DNA of 13,291 nt from Rhodobacteraceae bacterium UBA6273 (GTDB lineage Bacteria; Pseudomonadota; Alphaproteobacteria; Rhodobacterales; Rhodobacteraceae): assembly GCA_002440625.1 (NCBI GenBank), contig DJUV01000189.1:1-13291 (forward strand), written 5' to 3'. Below the pieces are notes generated by a model. The model was not told the DNA's origin. It was given only the letters and a program-made list of their open reading frames with translations, and searched no databases. A program made the position numbers and the translations under genes. Positions 1 through 6,345 of this stretch are shown in pieces (within the stretch, counting starts at the first letter, position 1; every line of letters starts with the position of its first letter).

Positions 1-638
1 CCGAGGCGCTGCTGCAAGGCGCGGATCTCCTCGCGCATGCTGCGCCGCAGGCGGGCATCGAGGTTGGAGAGCGGTTCGTCGAACAGCAGCACATCCGGTT
101 CGAGGACGAGAGCACGCGCGACCGCGACGCGCTGCTGCTGGCCGCCCGAGAGGCGCGAGGGATGCTGGTCCTTCTTGTCGATCATGCCGACGAGGGTCAG
201 GAGTTCTTCGGACCGCGCACGCGCCTCGGCTTTCGACAGGCCGAGAACCTGCACCGGGCCTTCCATGCAGTTCTGCAGCGCGGTCATGTGCGGGAAGAGG
301 TTGAAGTGCTGGAAGCACATGCCGATGGAGGCGCGCATCCTGCGGATGTGCCGTTCGTCGGCGGGCACCAGCACGCCGTTCCGCTCCATATGCGTCAGGG
401 GCTTGCCGTCGATATAGATCACGCCGCCGTTGATCGTCTCAAGCGTCATCAGCATCCTGAGGACGGTGGTCTTGCCCGACCCGGAAGGGCCGATGACCGT
501 CACCATCTCGCCTTCCTCAATGTCAAGGTTCAGCTGGTCGAGGACCACGAGCTTGCCATAGCTTTTGACGACATTCATGAATCGCACCATCGGCCGGTCA
601 TCGGCGGGAAGCTCAAGGGGATAGGCGGACATGTCCAT
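1..638 (-). CDS. ehuA: EhuA-like ABC transporter ATPase, 3' end cut by window edge, apparent hybrid
   Basis: ATPase of the ehu ABC importer, acting on the cytoplasmic face of the EhuC/EhuD permeases. 212 complete codons are visible. Walker A GPSGSGKT lies at residues 50-57, the Q-loop in MCFQHFNLFPHMTA around 107-120, the signature LSGGQ at 163-167 and Walker B VLLFDEP at 183-189. Residues 1 to about 160, including NGVLVPADERHIRRMR, resemble the ectoine/polar amino acid class. After the signature the chain reads DEPLSNLDARLR, typical of polyamine, iron and sugar importers (PotA/FbpC/MalK type); the polar amino acid class normally has DEP/VTSALDPELV there. The protein therefore looks like a hybrid joined near 130-180. 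The chosen ATG at 638 follows the ehuD stop by three bases; a second in-frame ATG at 632 is possible. Gene identity is inferred from similarity and operon position. Confidence 0.75.
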   Translation of the reverse strand, partial: MDMSAYPLELPADDRPMVRFMNVVKSYGKLVVLDQLNLDIEEGEMVTVIGPSGSGKTTVLRMLMTLETINGGVIYIDGKPLTHMERNGVLVPADERHIRRMRASIGMCFQHFNLFPHMTALQNCMEGPVQVLGLSKAEARARSEELLTLVGMIDKKDQHPSRLSGGQQQRVAVARALVLEPDVLLFDEPLSNLDARLRRSMREEIRALQQRL

Positions 639-641
639 GGC

Positions 642-1310
642 TTACAGTCCCAGTTTGCGCCGCACCCAGCCTTCGAAGAGCCGGACGAGGCCGGCCGTGG
701 GCAGGGAAATGGCGAGGAAGATCAGGCCGACGAGCGTATAGGGTTCAAGGAAGCGGTAATTCTCGGCCCCGATCGCATTGGCGGCGTGCATCAGTTCCGC
801 GACGCCGATGACCGAGAGCATCGGCGTGTCCTTGAAGATACCGACAAGGTAGTTGCCCATCCCGGCGATGGAGGGCGGCAGCGCCTGCGGGATGATGATG
901 CGGAAATAGGTGTCGCGGATCGAAAGGTTGATGGCGCGGCAGGCCTCCCACTGGCCGCGCGGCACGGCGTCGATCCCGGCGCGGTAGACCTCGGAGAGAT
1001 AGGCCGAATAGTGCAGGCCGATGGCGATCATGCCGGATGTCCAGGGCGACAGTCGGATGCCGAATTGCGGGCCGACGTAGAAGACGAAGAATATCTGGAG
1101 GACGAGCGGGGTGGAGCGGATGAATTCCACGAATTCGCGCACGATCAGCGTCAGCGCCTTCCTTGGCGTCCGCTGCGCCAGCGCCAGCACAAGGCCGAGG
1201 ATGACGGCGATGGCATAGCCCGCCCCGGCGGCGATCAGCGTGTTGACCGTCGCCGCCAGAAGCCGCGGCAGGATTTCCCAGGTGAAGTCCCATTTCCAGT
1301 CGAAGCTCAT
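642..1310 (-). CDS. ehuD: EhuD-like ABC permease
   Basis: Inner-membrane permease of the ehu importer, 222 aa, the usual size for polar amino acid permeases (HisM/GlnP fold, about five membrane segments). The N-terminus FDWKWDFTWEILPRLL and the segment FIRSTPLVLQIFFVFYVGP are characteristic. The EAA loop that docks on the ATPase reads RGQWEACRAINL, followed by IIIPQALPPSIAGMGNYLVG. The ATG at 1310 overlaps the ehuC stop by four bases (ATGA), so translation is probably coupled. ehuA follows after three bases. The assignment as EhuD rather than a generic HisM-type subunit rests on remembered family similarity and on the neighbouring ehuB, ehuC and doeA-like genes. Confidence 0.8.
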   Translation of the reverse strand: MSFDWKWDFTWEILPRLLAATVNTLIAAGAGYAIAVILGLVLALAQRTPRKALTLIVREFVEFIRSTPLVLQIFFVFYVGPQFGIRLSPWTSGMIAIGLHYSAYLSEVYRAGIDAVPRGQWEACRAINLSIRDTYFRIIIPQALPPSIAGMGNYLVGIFKDTPMLSVIGVAELMHAANAIGAENYRFLEPYTLVGLIFLAISLPTAGLVRLFEGWVRRKLGL

Positions 1311-1972
1311 GCCCGCCCGAGCCTCCGTGCCATGGAGCGTTCAAGCCAGCGCATGAACGGGGTGATGAGAAAGCGGGCGAGGATGTAGTAGATGACGAGC
1401 GCGGTGCCGAAGGCCTGCGCCGAAAGGAAGGTCGAGGCGTTGATCTGTTTGGCCTGGAACATCAGGTCCGCGACCGAGATGAGCGAGACGAGCGCGGTGC
1501 CCTTCAGAAGCTCGATCAGGAGATTGCCCCAGGGCGGCAGCATCAGCGCCAGCGCCTGCGGCAAGATGATCCGGCGCATCCGTCTGGCCGGCGACATGGA
1601 GATGGCATAGGCCGCTTCCCACTGGCCTCTCGGCACCGACTGGATGGCACCCCGCACGATCTCGGCGCCATAGGAGCCGACGTTGAGGCCGACGGAGAGG
1701 AAGCCGGCAATGAAGCTCGGCAGGGTCAGCCCGAAAAGCGGCAGGACGAAGAAGATCCAGTAGAGCTGCACCAGCAGCGAGGTGCCGCGAAAGATCTCGA
1801 TATAGATGATGGCGATGCCGCGGATCAGCCAGTTTCCCGACAGCTTGCCAAGACCGGCGACAAGGGCGCAGGCGATGGCGATGGCGGCAGCAAGCAGGAA
1901 CTGGGCGCAGGTGATGAGCGTCCCCTTCAAGAGAAGCGGCCAGTAGGTCTGAAGAAACTCCCAGATCGACAC
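1307..1972 (-). CDS. ehuC: EhuC-like ABC permease, GTG start
   Basis: Second inner-membrane permease of the ehu importer, 221 aa, HisQ/GlnP fold with about five hydrophobic segments. The opening SIWEFLQTYWPLLLKGTLIT and the stretch YIEIFRGTSLLVQLYWIFF are typical of EhuC proteins; the EAA loop is RGQWEAAYAISMSPARR followed by IILPQALALMLPPWGN. The start is GTG at 1970-1972: no ATG lies at the expected N-terminus, and a G-rich stretch just upstream can serve as ribosome binding site. It overlaps ehuD by four bases. A GC-rich hairpin separates it from ehuB upstream, which would allow more binding protein than permease to be made. Confidence 0.8.
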   Translation of the reverse strand: MSIWEFLQTYWPLLLKGTLITCAQFLLAAAIAIACALVAGLGKLSGNWLIRGIAIIYIEIFRGTSLLVQLYWIFFVLPLFGLTLPSFIAGFLSVGLNVGSYGAEIVRGAIQSVPRGQWEAAYAISMSPARRMRRIILPQALALMLPPWGNLLIELLKGTALVSLISVADLMFQAKQINASTFLSAQAFGTALVIYYILARFLITPFMRWLERSMARRLGRA

Positions 1973-1996
1973 CGAATCCCCCGGTTTTCTGAAAGT

Positions 1997-2023
1997 CCGG
2001 AGGGTGGCGGTTCCCCCCTCCGG
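1997..2023 (-). terminator. GC-rich hairpin between ehuB and ehuC (attenuator or mRNA stabiliser)
   Basis: A perfect 8-bp inverted repeat, CCGGAGGG (1997-2004) and CCCTCCGG (2016-2023), with an 11-base loop, lies in the 69-base gap between the ehuB stop and the ehuC start. Read on the minus strand, the stem is followed by ACTTTCAGAAAACC with no true run of T, so it is unlikely to be a full Rho-independent terminator. Hairpins after binding-protein genes often protect the upstream transcript from 3' decay or cause partial termination. That role is inferred here. Confidence 0.55.
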
Positions 2024-2041
2024 GATGTCAGCGGCGGCGGG

Positions 2042-2887
2042 TCAGCGGTTGGCGCAGACCCATTCGGTGGTCACGTCGCCGGGGAGCGTCGGTTCGCCGT
2101 ACCCATATTCCTTGACCGCTTCCATCATCTCGGGCGTGCCGAGATAGCCCTTCTGCGCCGCGTTGAAGGCATCGAGGAAATCCTGGTCTTCCTTGCGGAA
2201 ACCGATGCCGGCCCAGTTGATGGAATCTTCCGGCAGGGCGGCCGGATCGGTGACCTCAAGCTCGCCCCCGGTGCTGTCGGCCAGCTGTTTCACGGTGAAG
2301 TAGGTCCCTGCCCCGGCATCGGCGCGACCGGCCTTCACGGCGGCGAGAATTTCCGTCGGACCCGGAACCTGCATGATGTTGGCCTCTTCCACGCCGGCAG
2401 CCTTCGCCGCCTCGATGTTGGAATAGCCGGAGCCCGTGACCATCACCGCGCCCTTGTCCTTGATGTCGACATAGGTGGTCAGCCCCTTGGGGTTGCCGGC
2501 GGCGACGATGAAGGCATCGCCGATCTTCGCCATCGGCTCGGAAAAGGCGATGTTCTCGCAGCGCGAGGCAAGGATGTTCATGCCGCCGGTGATGATGTCG
2601 AAGCGGCCCGCCTGAAGGCCGGGAATGAGCCCGCCCCAGTCGGTCTGCACGGCCTCGATGTTCTCATGGCCCATCTTCTTCAGGACGCCGAGGGTTTCGG
2701 CATTGACGAAGCCCTTGGGGCTGCCGTCCGGGCCGGGATAGGCGAAGGGGATCTCATTGGCGAAGCCGATGCGGATGGCTTCGCCCGCGTTGATGCGGTC
2801 CATCAGCGGCCCGGCGAGGGCGGCGGCGGCGCTCAGGCCGAATGCGGCCCCGGCAATGATCGTGGTCGTCAGGCATGACCTGTTCAT
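2042..2887 (-). CDS. ehuB: EhuB-like periplasmic binding protein (ectoine-type)
   Basis: Periplasmic solute-binding protein of the ehu importer, 281 aa, SBP_bac_3 fold. Residues 1-25 form a Sec signal peptide, probably cut after ALA25. Family hallmarks are FANEIPF (42-48), IPGLQAGRFDIITGG (88-102), SRCENIAFSEP (108-118) and GNPKGL (131-136); C110 and C278 could form a disulfide. From memory of S. meliloti EhuB, the ligand contacts Glu21, Phe24 and Arg85 correspond to E45, F48 and R109 and are kept. Tyr60 corresponds to W84, and the cage residue Phe80 to N104, so the ligand may differ from ectoine. The start at 2887 is preferred over in-frame codons further upstream because GGGAGAG precedes it and the signal peptide begins there. 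It is the first gene of the minus-strand ehu operon. Confidence 0.8.
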   Translation of the reverse strand: MNRSCLTTTIIAGAAFGLSAAAALAGPLMDRINAGEAIRIGFANEIPFAYPGPDGSPKGFVNAETLGVLKKMGHENIEAVQTDWGGLIPGLQAGRFDIITGGMNILASRCENIAFSEPMAKIGDAFIVAAGNPKGLTTYVDIKDKGAVMVTGSGYSNIEAAKAAGVEEANIMQVPGPTEILAAVKAGRADAGAGTYFTVKQLADSTGGELEVTDPAALPEDSINWAGIGFRKEDQDFLDAFNAAQKGYLGTPEMMEAVKEYGYGEPTLPGDVTTEWVCANR

Positions 2888-2936
2888 GCATCTCTCCCGT
2901 GTTGCGTGGCTTCGAATTCCGAGGCGAAGTTTCTTC

Positions 2937-2950
2937 TGTTGTGTACAACA
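2937..2950. promoter_or_regulatory. Operator O1, GntR/FadR-type palindrome
   Basis: TGTTGT-GT-ACAACA, a 6-bp inverted repeat around two bases, with the core TTGTGTACAA at 2939-2948. It overlaps the likely -10 box of the ehuB promoter, so a bound repressor would block ehu transcription. TTGTNTACAA-like palindromes are typical for FadR-subfamily GntR regulators, and a GntR/FCD gene closes the facing operon at 6342-7031. An identical core occurs 107 bases away (O2). Binding is inferred, not shown. Confidence 0.65.
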
Positions 2951-2977
2951 TAATTGACCATCAGCGAGGCCTGTCAA
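2947..2977 (-). promoter_or_regulatory. Candidate sigma-70 promoter of the ehu operon
   Basis: Read on the minus strand, a perfect -35 box TTGACA (2977-2972) is followed after 19 bases by TATGTT (2952-2947), a four-of-six match to the -10 consensus. ATTATG at 17-base spacing is an alternative. Transcription would start near 2940 and reach ehuB at 2887. The -10 box lies under operator O1. The -35 box is convincing; the exact -10 is not. Confidence 0.45.
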
Positions 2978-3045
2978 GAAATATCTGGAATATACGGCTC
3001 ATCTTTCGGCAATCATCTTGCCAAATCGCGGGCAGAATCCTAGCG

Positions 3046-3055
3046 TTGTGTACAA
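3046..3055. promoter_or_regulatory. Operator O2, second TTGTGTACAA site
   Basis: TTGTGTACAA, identical over ten bases to the core of O1 and 107 bases from it. It lies 25 bases before the start codon of the M24 hydrolase gene, where a repressor would cover the start of the plus-strand transcript. A weak plus-strand promoter may lie just upstream (TTGCCA at 3018-3023, 17 bases, TAGCGT at 3041-3046), but I cannot fix it. The two equal sites suggest joint control of both arms by one protein. Confidence 0.65.
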
Positions 3056-3080
3056 TAAGACCGACTCGGGGAGAGAAACC

Positions 3081-4265
3081 ATGGGGTTAGACAACGCGCC
3101 CTTCAGTGCCGCCGAATATGCCCGCCGCATCGCCAAGACGCGCGCCGCGATGGCAAAGGCGGGGATCGACGTGCTCTTTGCCACCGACCCGTCGAATCAG
3201 GCATGGCTCACCGGCTATGACGGCTGGTCCTTCTACGTTCATCAGGGCGTGATCCTGACGATGGCGGGCGATCCCCTCTGGTGGGGCCGGGCGCAGGATG
3301 CCAATGGCGCGCTCCGCACCGTCTGGATGGAGGATGACTGCGTCACCCGCTATGCGGAAAGCTACATCCAGTCCACGACCTCGCATCCGATGGAGGATCT
3401 GGCCAAGCGCCTGACCGACATGGGCCTTGGCAAGGCGCGGATCGGGGTGGAGATGGAGAACTACTATTACTCCGCCAAGGCCCATGCCGTCCTTGCCGCC
3501 AATTTGCCGAACGCCACGCTGGTCGATGCGACGGCGCTGGTGAACTGGCAGCGGATGGTGAAGTCGGGCGAGGAAATCGCCTTCATGCGCAAGGCGGCCA
3601 GGATCTCGGAAAAGATCGTGCGGCTTGGCATCGAGCTTGCCCGCCCCGGTCTCAGGAAGAACGAGTTGGTGGCCGAGATCAGCCGCGCCGGCATCCTTGG
3701 CGTCGATGAGGCCTGGGGCGACTATCCCGCCATCGTGCCGCTGACCCCTTCGGGCATCGACGCGACGGCGCCGCACCTGACCTGGAACGGCGAGCCAATG
3801 AAGGTGGGCGAAGCGACGTTCTTTGAGCTTTCGGGCTGCTACCGCCGCTACCACGCGCCGCTTTGCCGTACCGTCCACCTCGGCAAGCCGCCGCAGGACA
3901 TGGTCGATGCGGCGGAAGCGCTGAACACCGGGCTGGAGGCCGGGCTTGAGGCGGCCCGCGCCGGCAACCGGGCCTGCGACGTGGCCAATGCGCTTGGCGC
4001 GGAACTGGAGAAGATCGGCATCAAGCGGTCGGCCCGATCAGGCTATCCGATCGGGCTGTCCTATCCGCCGGACTGGGGCGAGCGCACCGCCTCGTTCCGG
4101 GCAAGCGACGAGACGGTTCTGGAACCCGGCATGACCTTCCACTTCATGCCCGGCCTCTGGCTGACCGACTGGGGGCTTGAGACCACCGAGTCGATCCTGA
4201 TCCGCGACAGCGGCCCCGCCGAGACCTTCTGCAACGTCGAGCGCAAGCTGTTCGTGAAGGACTGA
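3081..4265 (+). CDS. doeA: M24-family ectoine hydrolase (DoeA/EutD-like)
   Basis: Predicted cytoplasmic enzyme that opens the ectoine ring to N-acetyl-2,4-diaminobutyrate, 394 aa; known DoeA proteins are about the same size. An N-terminal creatinase-type domain (about 10-155) contains DPSNQAWLTGYDGWSFYVHQ (36-55), followed by GRAQDANGA. The C-terminal pita-bread domain has WGDYPAIVPL (212-221), APHLTW, GEATFFELSGCYRRYH (243-258), SYPPDWGER (327-335) and MTFHFMPGLWLTDWGLE. E249 lies where DoeA/EutD is reported, as I recall, to use a glutamate nucleophile; the classical five-ligand metal site of M24 peptidases is not intact by eye. ATG 3081 follows GGGGAGAG; an in-frame ATG at 3018 would put operator O2 inside the coding region, so I reject it. 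It is the first gene of the plus-strand operon. The family match is strong. The exact substrate is inferred from homology. Confidence 0.8.
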   Translation: MGLDNAPFSAAEYARRIAKTRAAMAKAGIDVLFATDPSNQAWLTGYDGWSFYVHQGVILTMAGDPLWWGRAQDANGALRTVWMEDDCVTRYAESYIQSTTSHPMEDLAKRLTDMGLGKARIGVEMENYYYSAKAHAVLAANLPNATLVDATALVNWQRMVKSGEEIAFMRKAARISEKIVRLGIELARPGLRKNELVAEISRAGILGVDEAWGDYPAIVPLTPSGIDATAPHLTWNGEPMKVGEATFFELSGCYRRYHAPLCRTVHLGKPPQDMVDAAEALNTGLEAGLEAARAGNRACDVANALGAELEKIGIKRSARSGYPIGLSYPPDWGERTASFRASDETVLEPGMTFHFMPGLWLTDWGLETTESILIRDSGPAETFCNVERKLFVKD

Positions 4266-4271
4266 CGCGCC

Positions 4272-5432
4272 ATGACCGTCCTCGACACCACCAAGGCGCT
4301 CTTACGCGACCTGATCGCCTTTCCGACCATCTCCGCCGACAGCAATCTGGCGATGATCGAGTTTCTCGCCAGCCAGCTTCGCGCCGCGGGCGCGCGGGTC
4401 GAGGTGCTGAAGGATACGGGCGGGACCAAGGCCAACCTCTTTGCCACGCTCGGGCCCGAGGTCGATGGCGGCATCCTACTGTCGGGTCATTCCGACGTGG
4501 TGCCGGTCGCCGATCAGGACTGGACCACGGCGCCTTTCGAGATGGTGGAGCGGGACGGCCGGCTTTACGGGCGCGGCACCTGCGACATGAAGGGGTTCAT
4601 CGCCGCTGCCGTGGCGATGGCGCCGGTCTATGCCGGGCAGGTCAGGAACCGGCCCGTGCATTTCGCCTTCACCCATGACGAGGAGATCGGCTGTTTCGGC
4701 GCGCAGGCGCTGGCGGCGGTCCTTAAGGCGCGCGGTCTGCGCCCCGGCGTGGCGATCATCGGCGAGCCGACGATGATGCGGGTGATCGAGGGGCACAAGG
4801 GCTGCTACGAATACTCGACCCATTTCACCGGGCTGGAGGGCCACGGTTCCGGCCCCGACCGGGGCGTGAATGCGGTCGAATATGCGGTGCGCTATGTCGC
4901 GCGGCTTCTTGACCTGAAGGAGCAGTTGAAAGCCCGCGCGCCCCTGCGAAGCCGGTTCGATCCGCCGTGGACGACGATCAACACCGGCGTGCTGACGGGC
5001 GGCGTCGCCCATAACGTGATCCCCGGCAAGGCGCGGGTAGACTGGGAGATGCGGCCCGTCCAGCAAGGGGACGCGGAGTTCGTGAAGGCCGACCTTCACG
5101 CGTTTTGTACCCATACGCTTCTGCCGGCGATGCGCGCCGTGATGCCCGACGCGGGTATCGTCACCGAGGTCATCGGCGAGGTCGACGGCCTGATCCCGGC
5201 GGATGAGAACGAGGCCCGCGACATCTTCATGGAACTGACCGGGGCGAACCGGGCCGAGATCGTCGCCTTCGGCACCGAGGCCGGGATCTTCCAGTCGCTC
5301 GGGCTGTCCGCCGTGGTCTGCGGCCCGGGGTCGATCGATCAGGCGCACAAGCCGGACGAGTATCTGGCGGTCGATCAGCTTGCCGAATGCCTCGCGATGC
5401 TGTCACGTCTTGGCGACAAGCTCGCCGCATGA
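4272..5432 (+). CDS. M20-family (ArgE/DapE-type) zinc deacylase
   Basis: Predicted cytoplasmic amidohydrolase of the acetylornithine deacetylase class, 386 aa, normal length. Visible active-site residues are zinc ligand H73 and catalytic D75 in GHSDVVP, bridging D105 in GTCDMKG, general base E137 and ligand E138 in HDEEIG, ligand E165 in IIGEPT, and H359 in IDQAHKPDEY. A dimerisation/lid domain lies at about 175-290 (GHGSGPDRGVNAVEY). It starts six bases after the M24 gene stop. In known ectoine pathways the next step, deacetylation of N-acetyl-diaminobutyrate, is done by DoeB of the AstE/aspartoacylase family, or in some genomes, I believe, by M20 enzymes called DoeB2. I infer that this protein fills that step. 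A role in true arginine synthesis is less likely given its neighbours. Confidence 0.85.
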   Translation: MTVLDTTKALLRDLIAFPTISADSNLAMIEFLASQLRAAGARVEVLKDTGGTKANLFATLGPEVDGGILLSGHSDVVPVADQDWTTAPFEMVERDGRLYGRGTCDMKGFIAAAVAMAPVYAGQVRNRPVHFAFTHDEEIGCFGAQALAAVLKARGLRPGVAIIGEPTMMRVIEGHKGCYEYSTHFTGLEGHGSGPDRGVNAVEYAVRYVARLLDLKEQLKARAPLRSRFDPPWTTINTGVLTGGVAHNVIPGKARVDWEMRPVQQGDAEFVKADLHAFCTHTLLPAMRAVMPDAGIVTEVIGEVDGLIPADENEARDIFMELTGANRAEIVAFGTEAGIFQSLGLSAVVCGPGSIDQAHKPDEYLAVDQLAECLAMLSRLGDKLAA

Positions 5433-5439
5433 GGACGTA

Positions 5440-6345
5440 ATGCCGGATGCCATCGCCGCAGAGGAACGGACCGACGCCCTGATCTGGCGCGCGGCACCTT
5501 TTGTCTTCGTGGTGTTCTGGGCGGGCGGCTACAGTTTCGCCAAGCTTGGCCTCGCCCATATCGAGCCGATGACGATGCTGGCCTTGCGCTACGGGCTGGC
5601 GGTTCTGGCGCTGCTGCCGTTCCTTTTCCTGCGTCGTCCGGTCCGGCCGCGGAGCGCCCGCCATTGGGCTTCCATCGCGCTGACCGGCTTTCTCATCCAA
5701 TGCGTCTATTTCGGCCTTGCCTACCTTGCGATGAAGCGCGGCATGAACGCCGGGACCACGGCGATCATCATGGCACTCCAACCGATCCTTGTCGCCGCCG
5801 CAGCGCCGCTCCTGTCCGGCACGCGGTCGACGCCGCTTCTCTGGCTCGGACTGGTCCTTGGCTTTGCGGGCGTCCTTCTCGTCATCGTCTCGGGCGGCAC
5901 CTTGGGGCCAAGCCCCCTGGCCGCCGTGGCCCTTGCGCTTGCCGCCCTCGGCGGCATCACCCTCGCCACGCTTTTCGAGAAATGGCACGGGATGCGGTCC
6001 GATCCGGTGGTGGGCGGGATCGTCCAATATGTCGTGGGCTTCGCCGTCCTTCTGCCGGTGGCCTGGACGACGGAGACCATGGCGATCGACTGGCAGCCCG
6101 AACTTGTGATTTCCCTCGCCTATCTCGTCATCGCCAATTCGATCATCTCTGTCGGGCTTTACATCGCGCTGGTCCAGCGCGGCGACGCCACCCGGATTTC
6201 CGCGCTGATGTACCTCGTGCCGCCGCTCGCCATGATCGTCGCCTGGGCGATCCTCGGTGAGAAGGTGACAGCGCTCGCTCTTGTGGGCTTTGCGCTCTCG
6301 GCCCTCGGGGTGTACATGGTGGGCCGTCAGACAGGCAGAGGATGA
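5440..6345 (+). CDS. EamA/DMT-superfamily membrane transporter
   Basis: Predicted 301-aa inner-membrane protein with about ten hydrophobic helices arranged as two EamA repeats (roughly 18-150 and 160-295). Typical EamA stretches are FVVFWAGGYSFAKLGL near the start, MNAGTTAIIMALQPILVA at the end of repeat one, and ISALMYLVPPLAMIVAWAILGE near the end of repeat two. Members usually export amino acids and other metabolites. ATG 5440 follows a GAGG motif and leaves seven bases after the M20 stop. An upstream in-frame ATG (5380) lies inside the M20 gene and adds no hydrophobic segment. Its stop overlaps the regulator start by four bases. It may export a pathway product or serve as a second carrier; the substrate cannot be read from the sequence. 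Confidence 0.85.
   Translation: MPDAIAAEERTDALIWRAAPFVFVVFWAGGYSFAKLGLAHIEPMTMLALRYGLAVLALLPFLFLRRPVRPRSARHWASIALTGFLIQCVYFGLAYLAMKRGMNAGTTAIIMALQPILVAAAAPLLSGTRSTPLLWLGLVLGFAGVLLVIVSGGTLGPSPLAAVALALAALGGITLATLFEKWHGMRSDPVVGGIVQYVVGFAVLLPVAWTTETMAIDWQPELVISLAYLVIANSIISVGLYIALVQRGDATRISALMYLVPPLAMIVAWAILGEKVTALALVGFALSALGVYMVGRQTGRG

Noticed and set aside
162..1388. 408-codon plus-strand open frame opposite ehuA, ehuD and ehuC
   Set aside because: It is antisense to clear permease and ATPase genes. It is rich in His, Asp and Arg, as mirror frames of membrane proteins are in GC-rich DNA, and has no recognisable domain.
2888..2977. Upstream start for ehuB
   Set aside because: The extension precedes a clear signal peptide, overlaps the predicted promoter and operator, and lacks a ribosome binding site of its own.
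3018..3080. Upstream start for the M24 hydrolase
   Set aside because: It would add 21 residues not seen in the family and place operator O2 and the GGGGAGAG ribosome binding site inside the gene.
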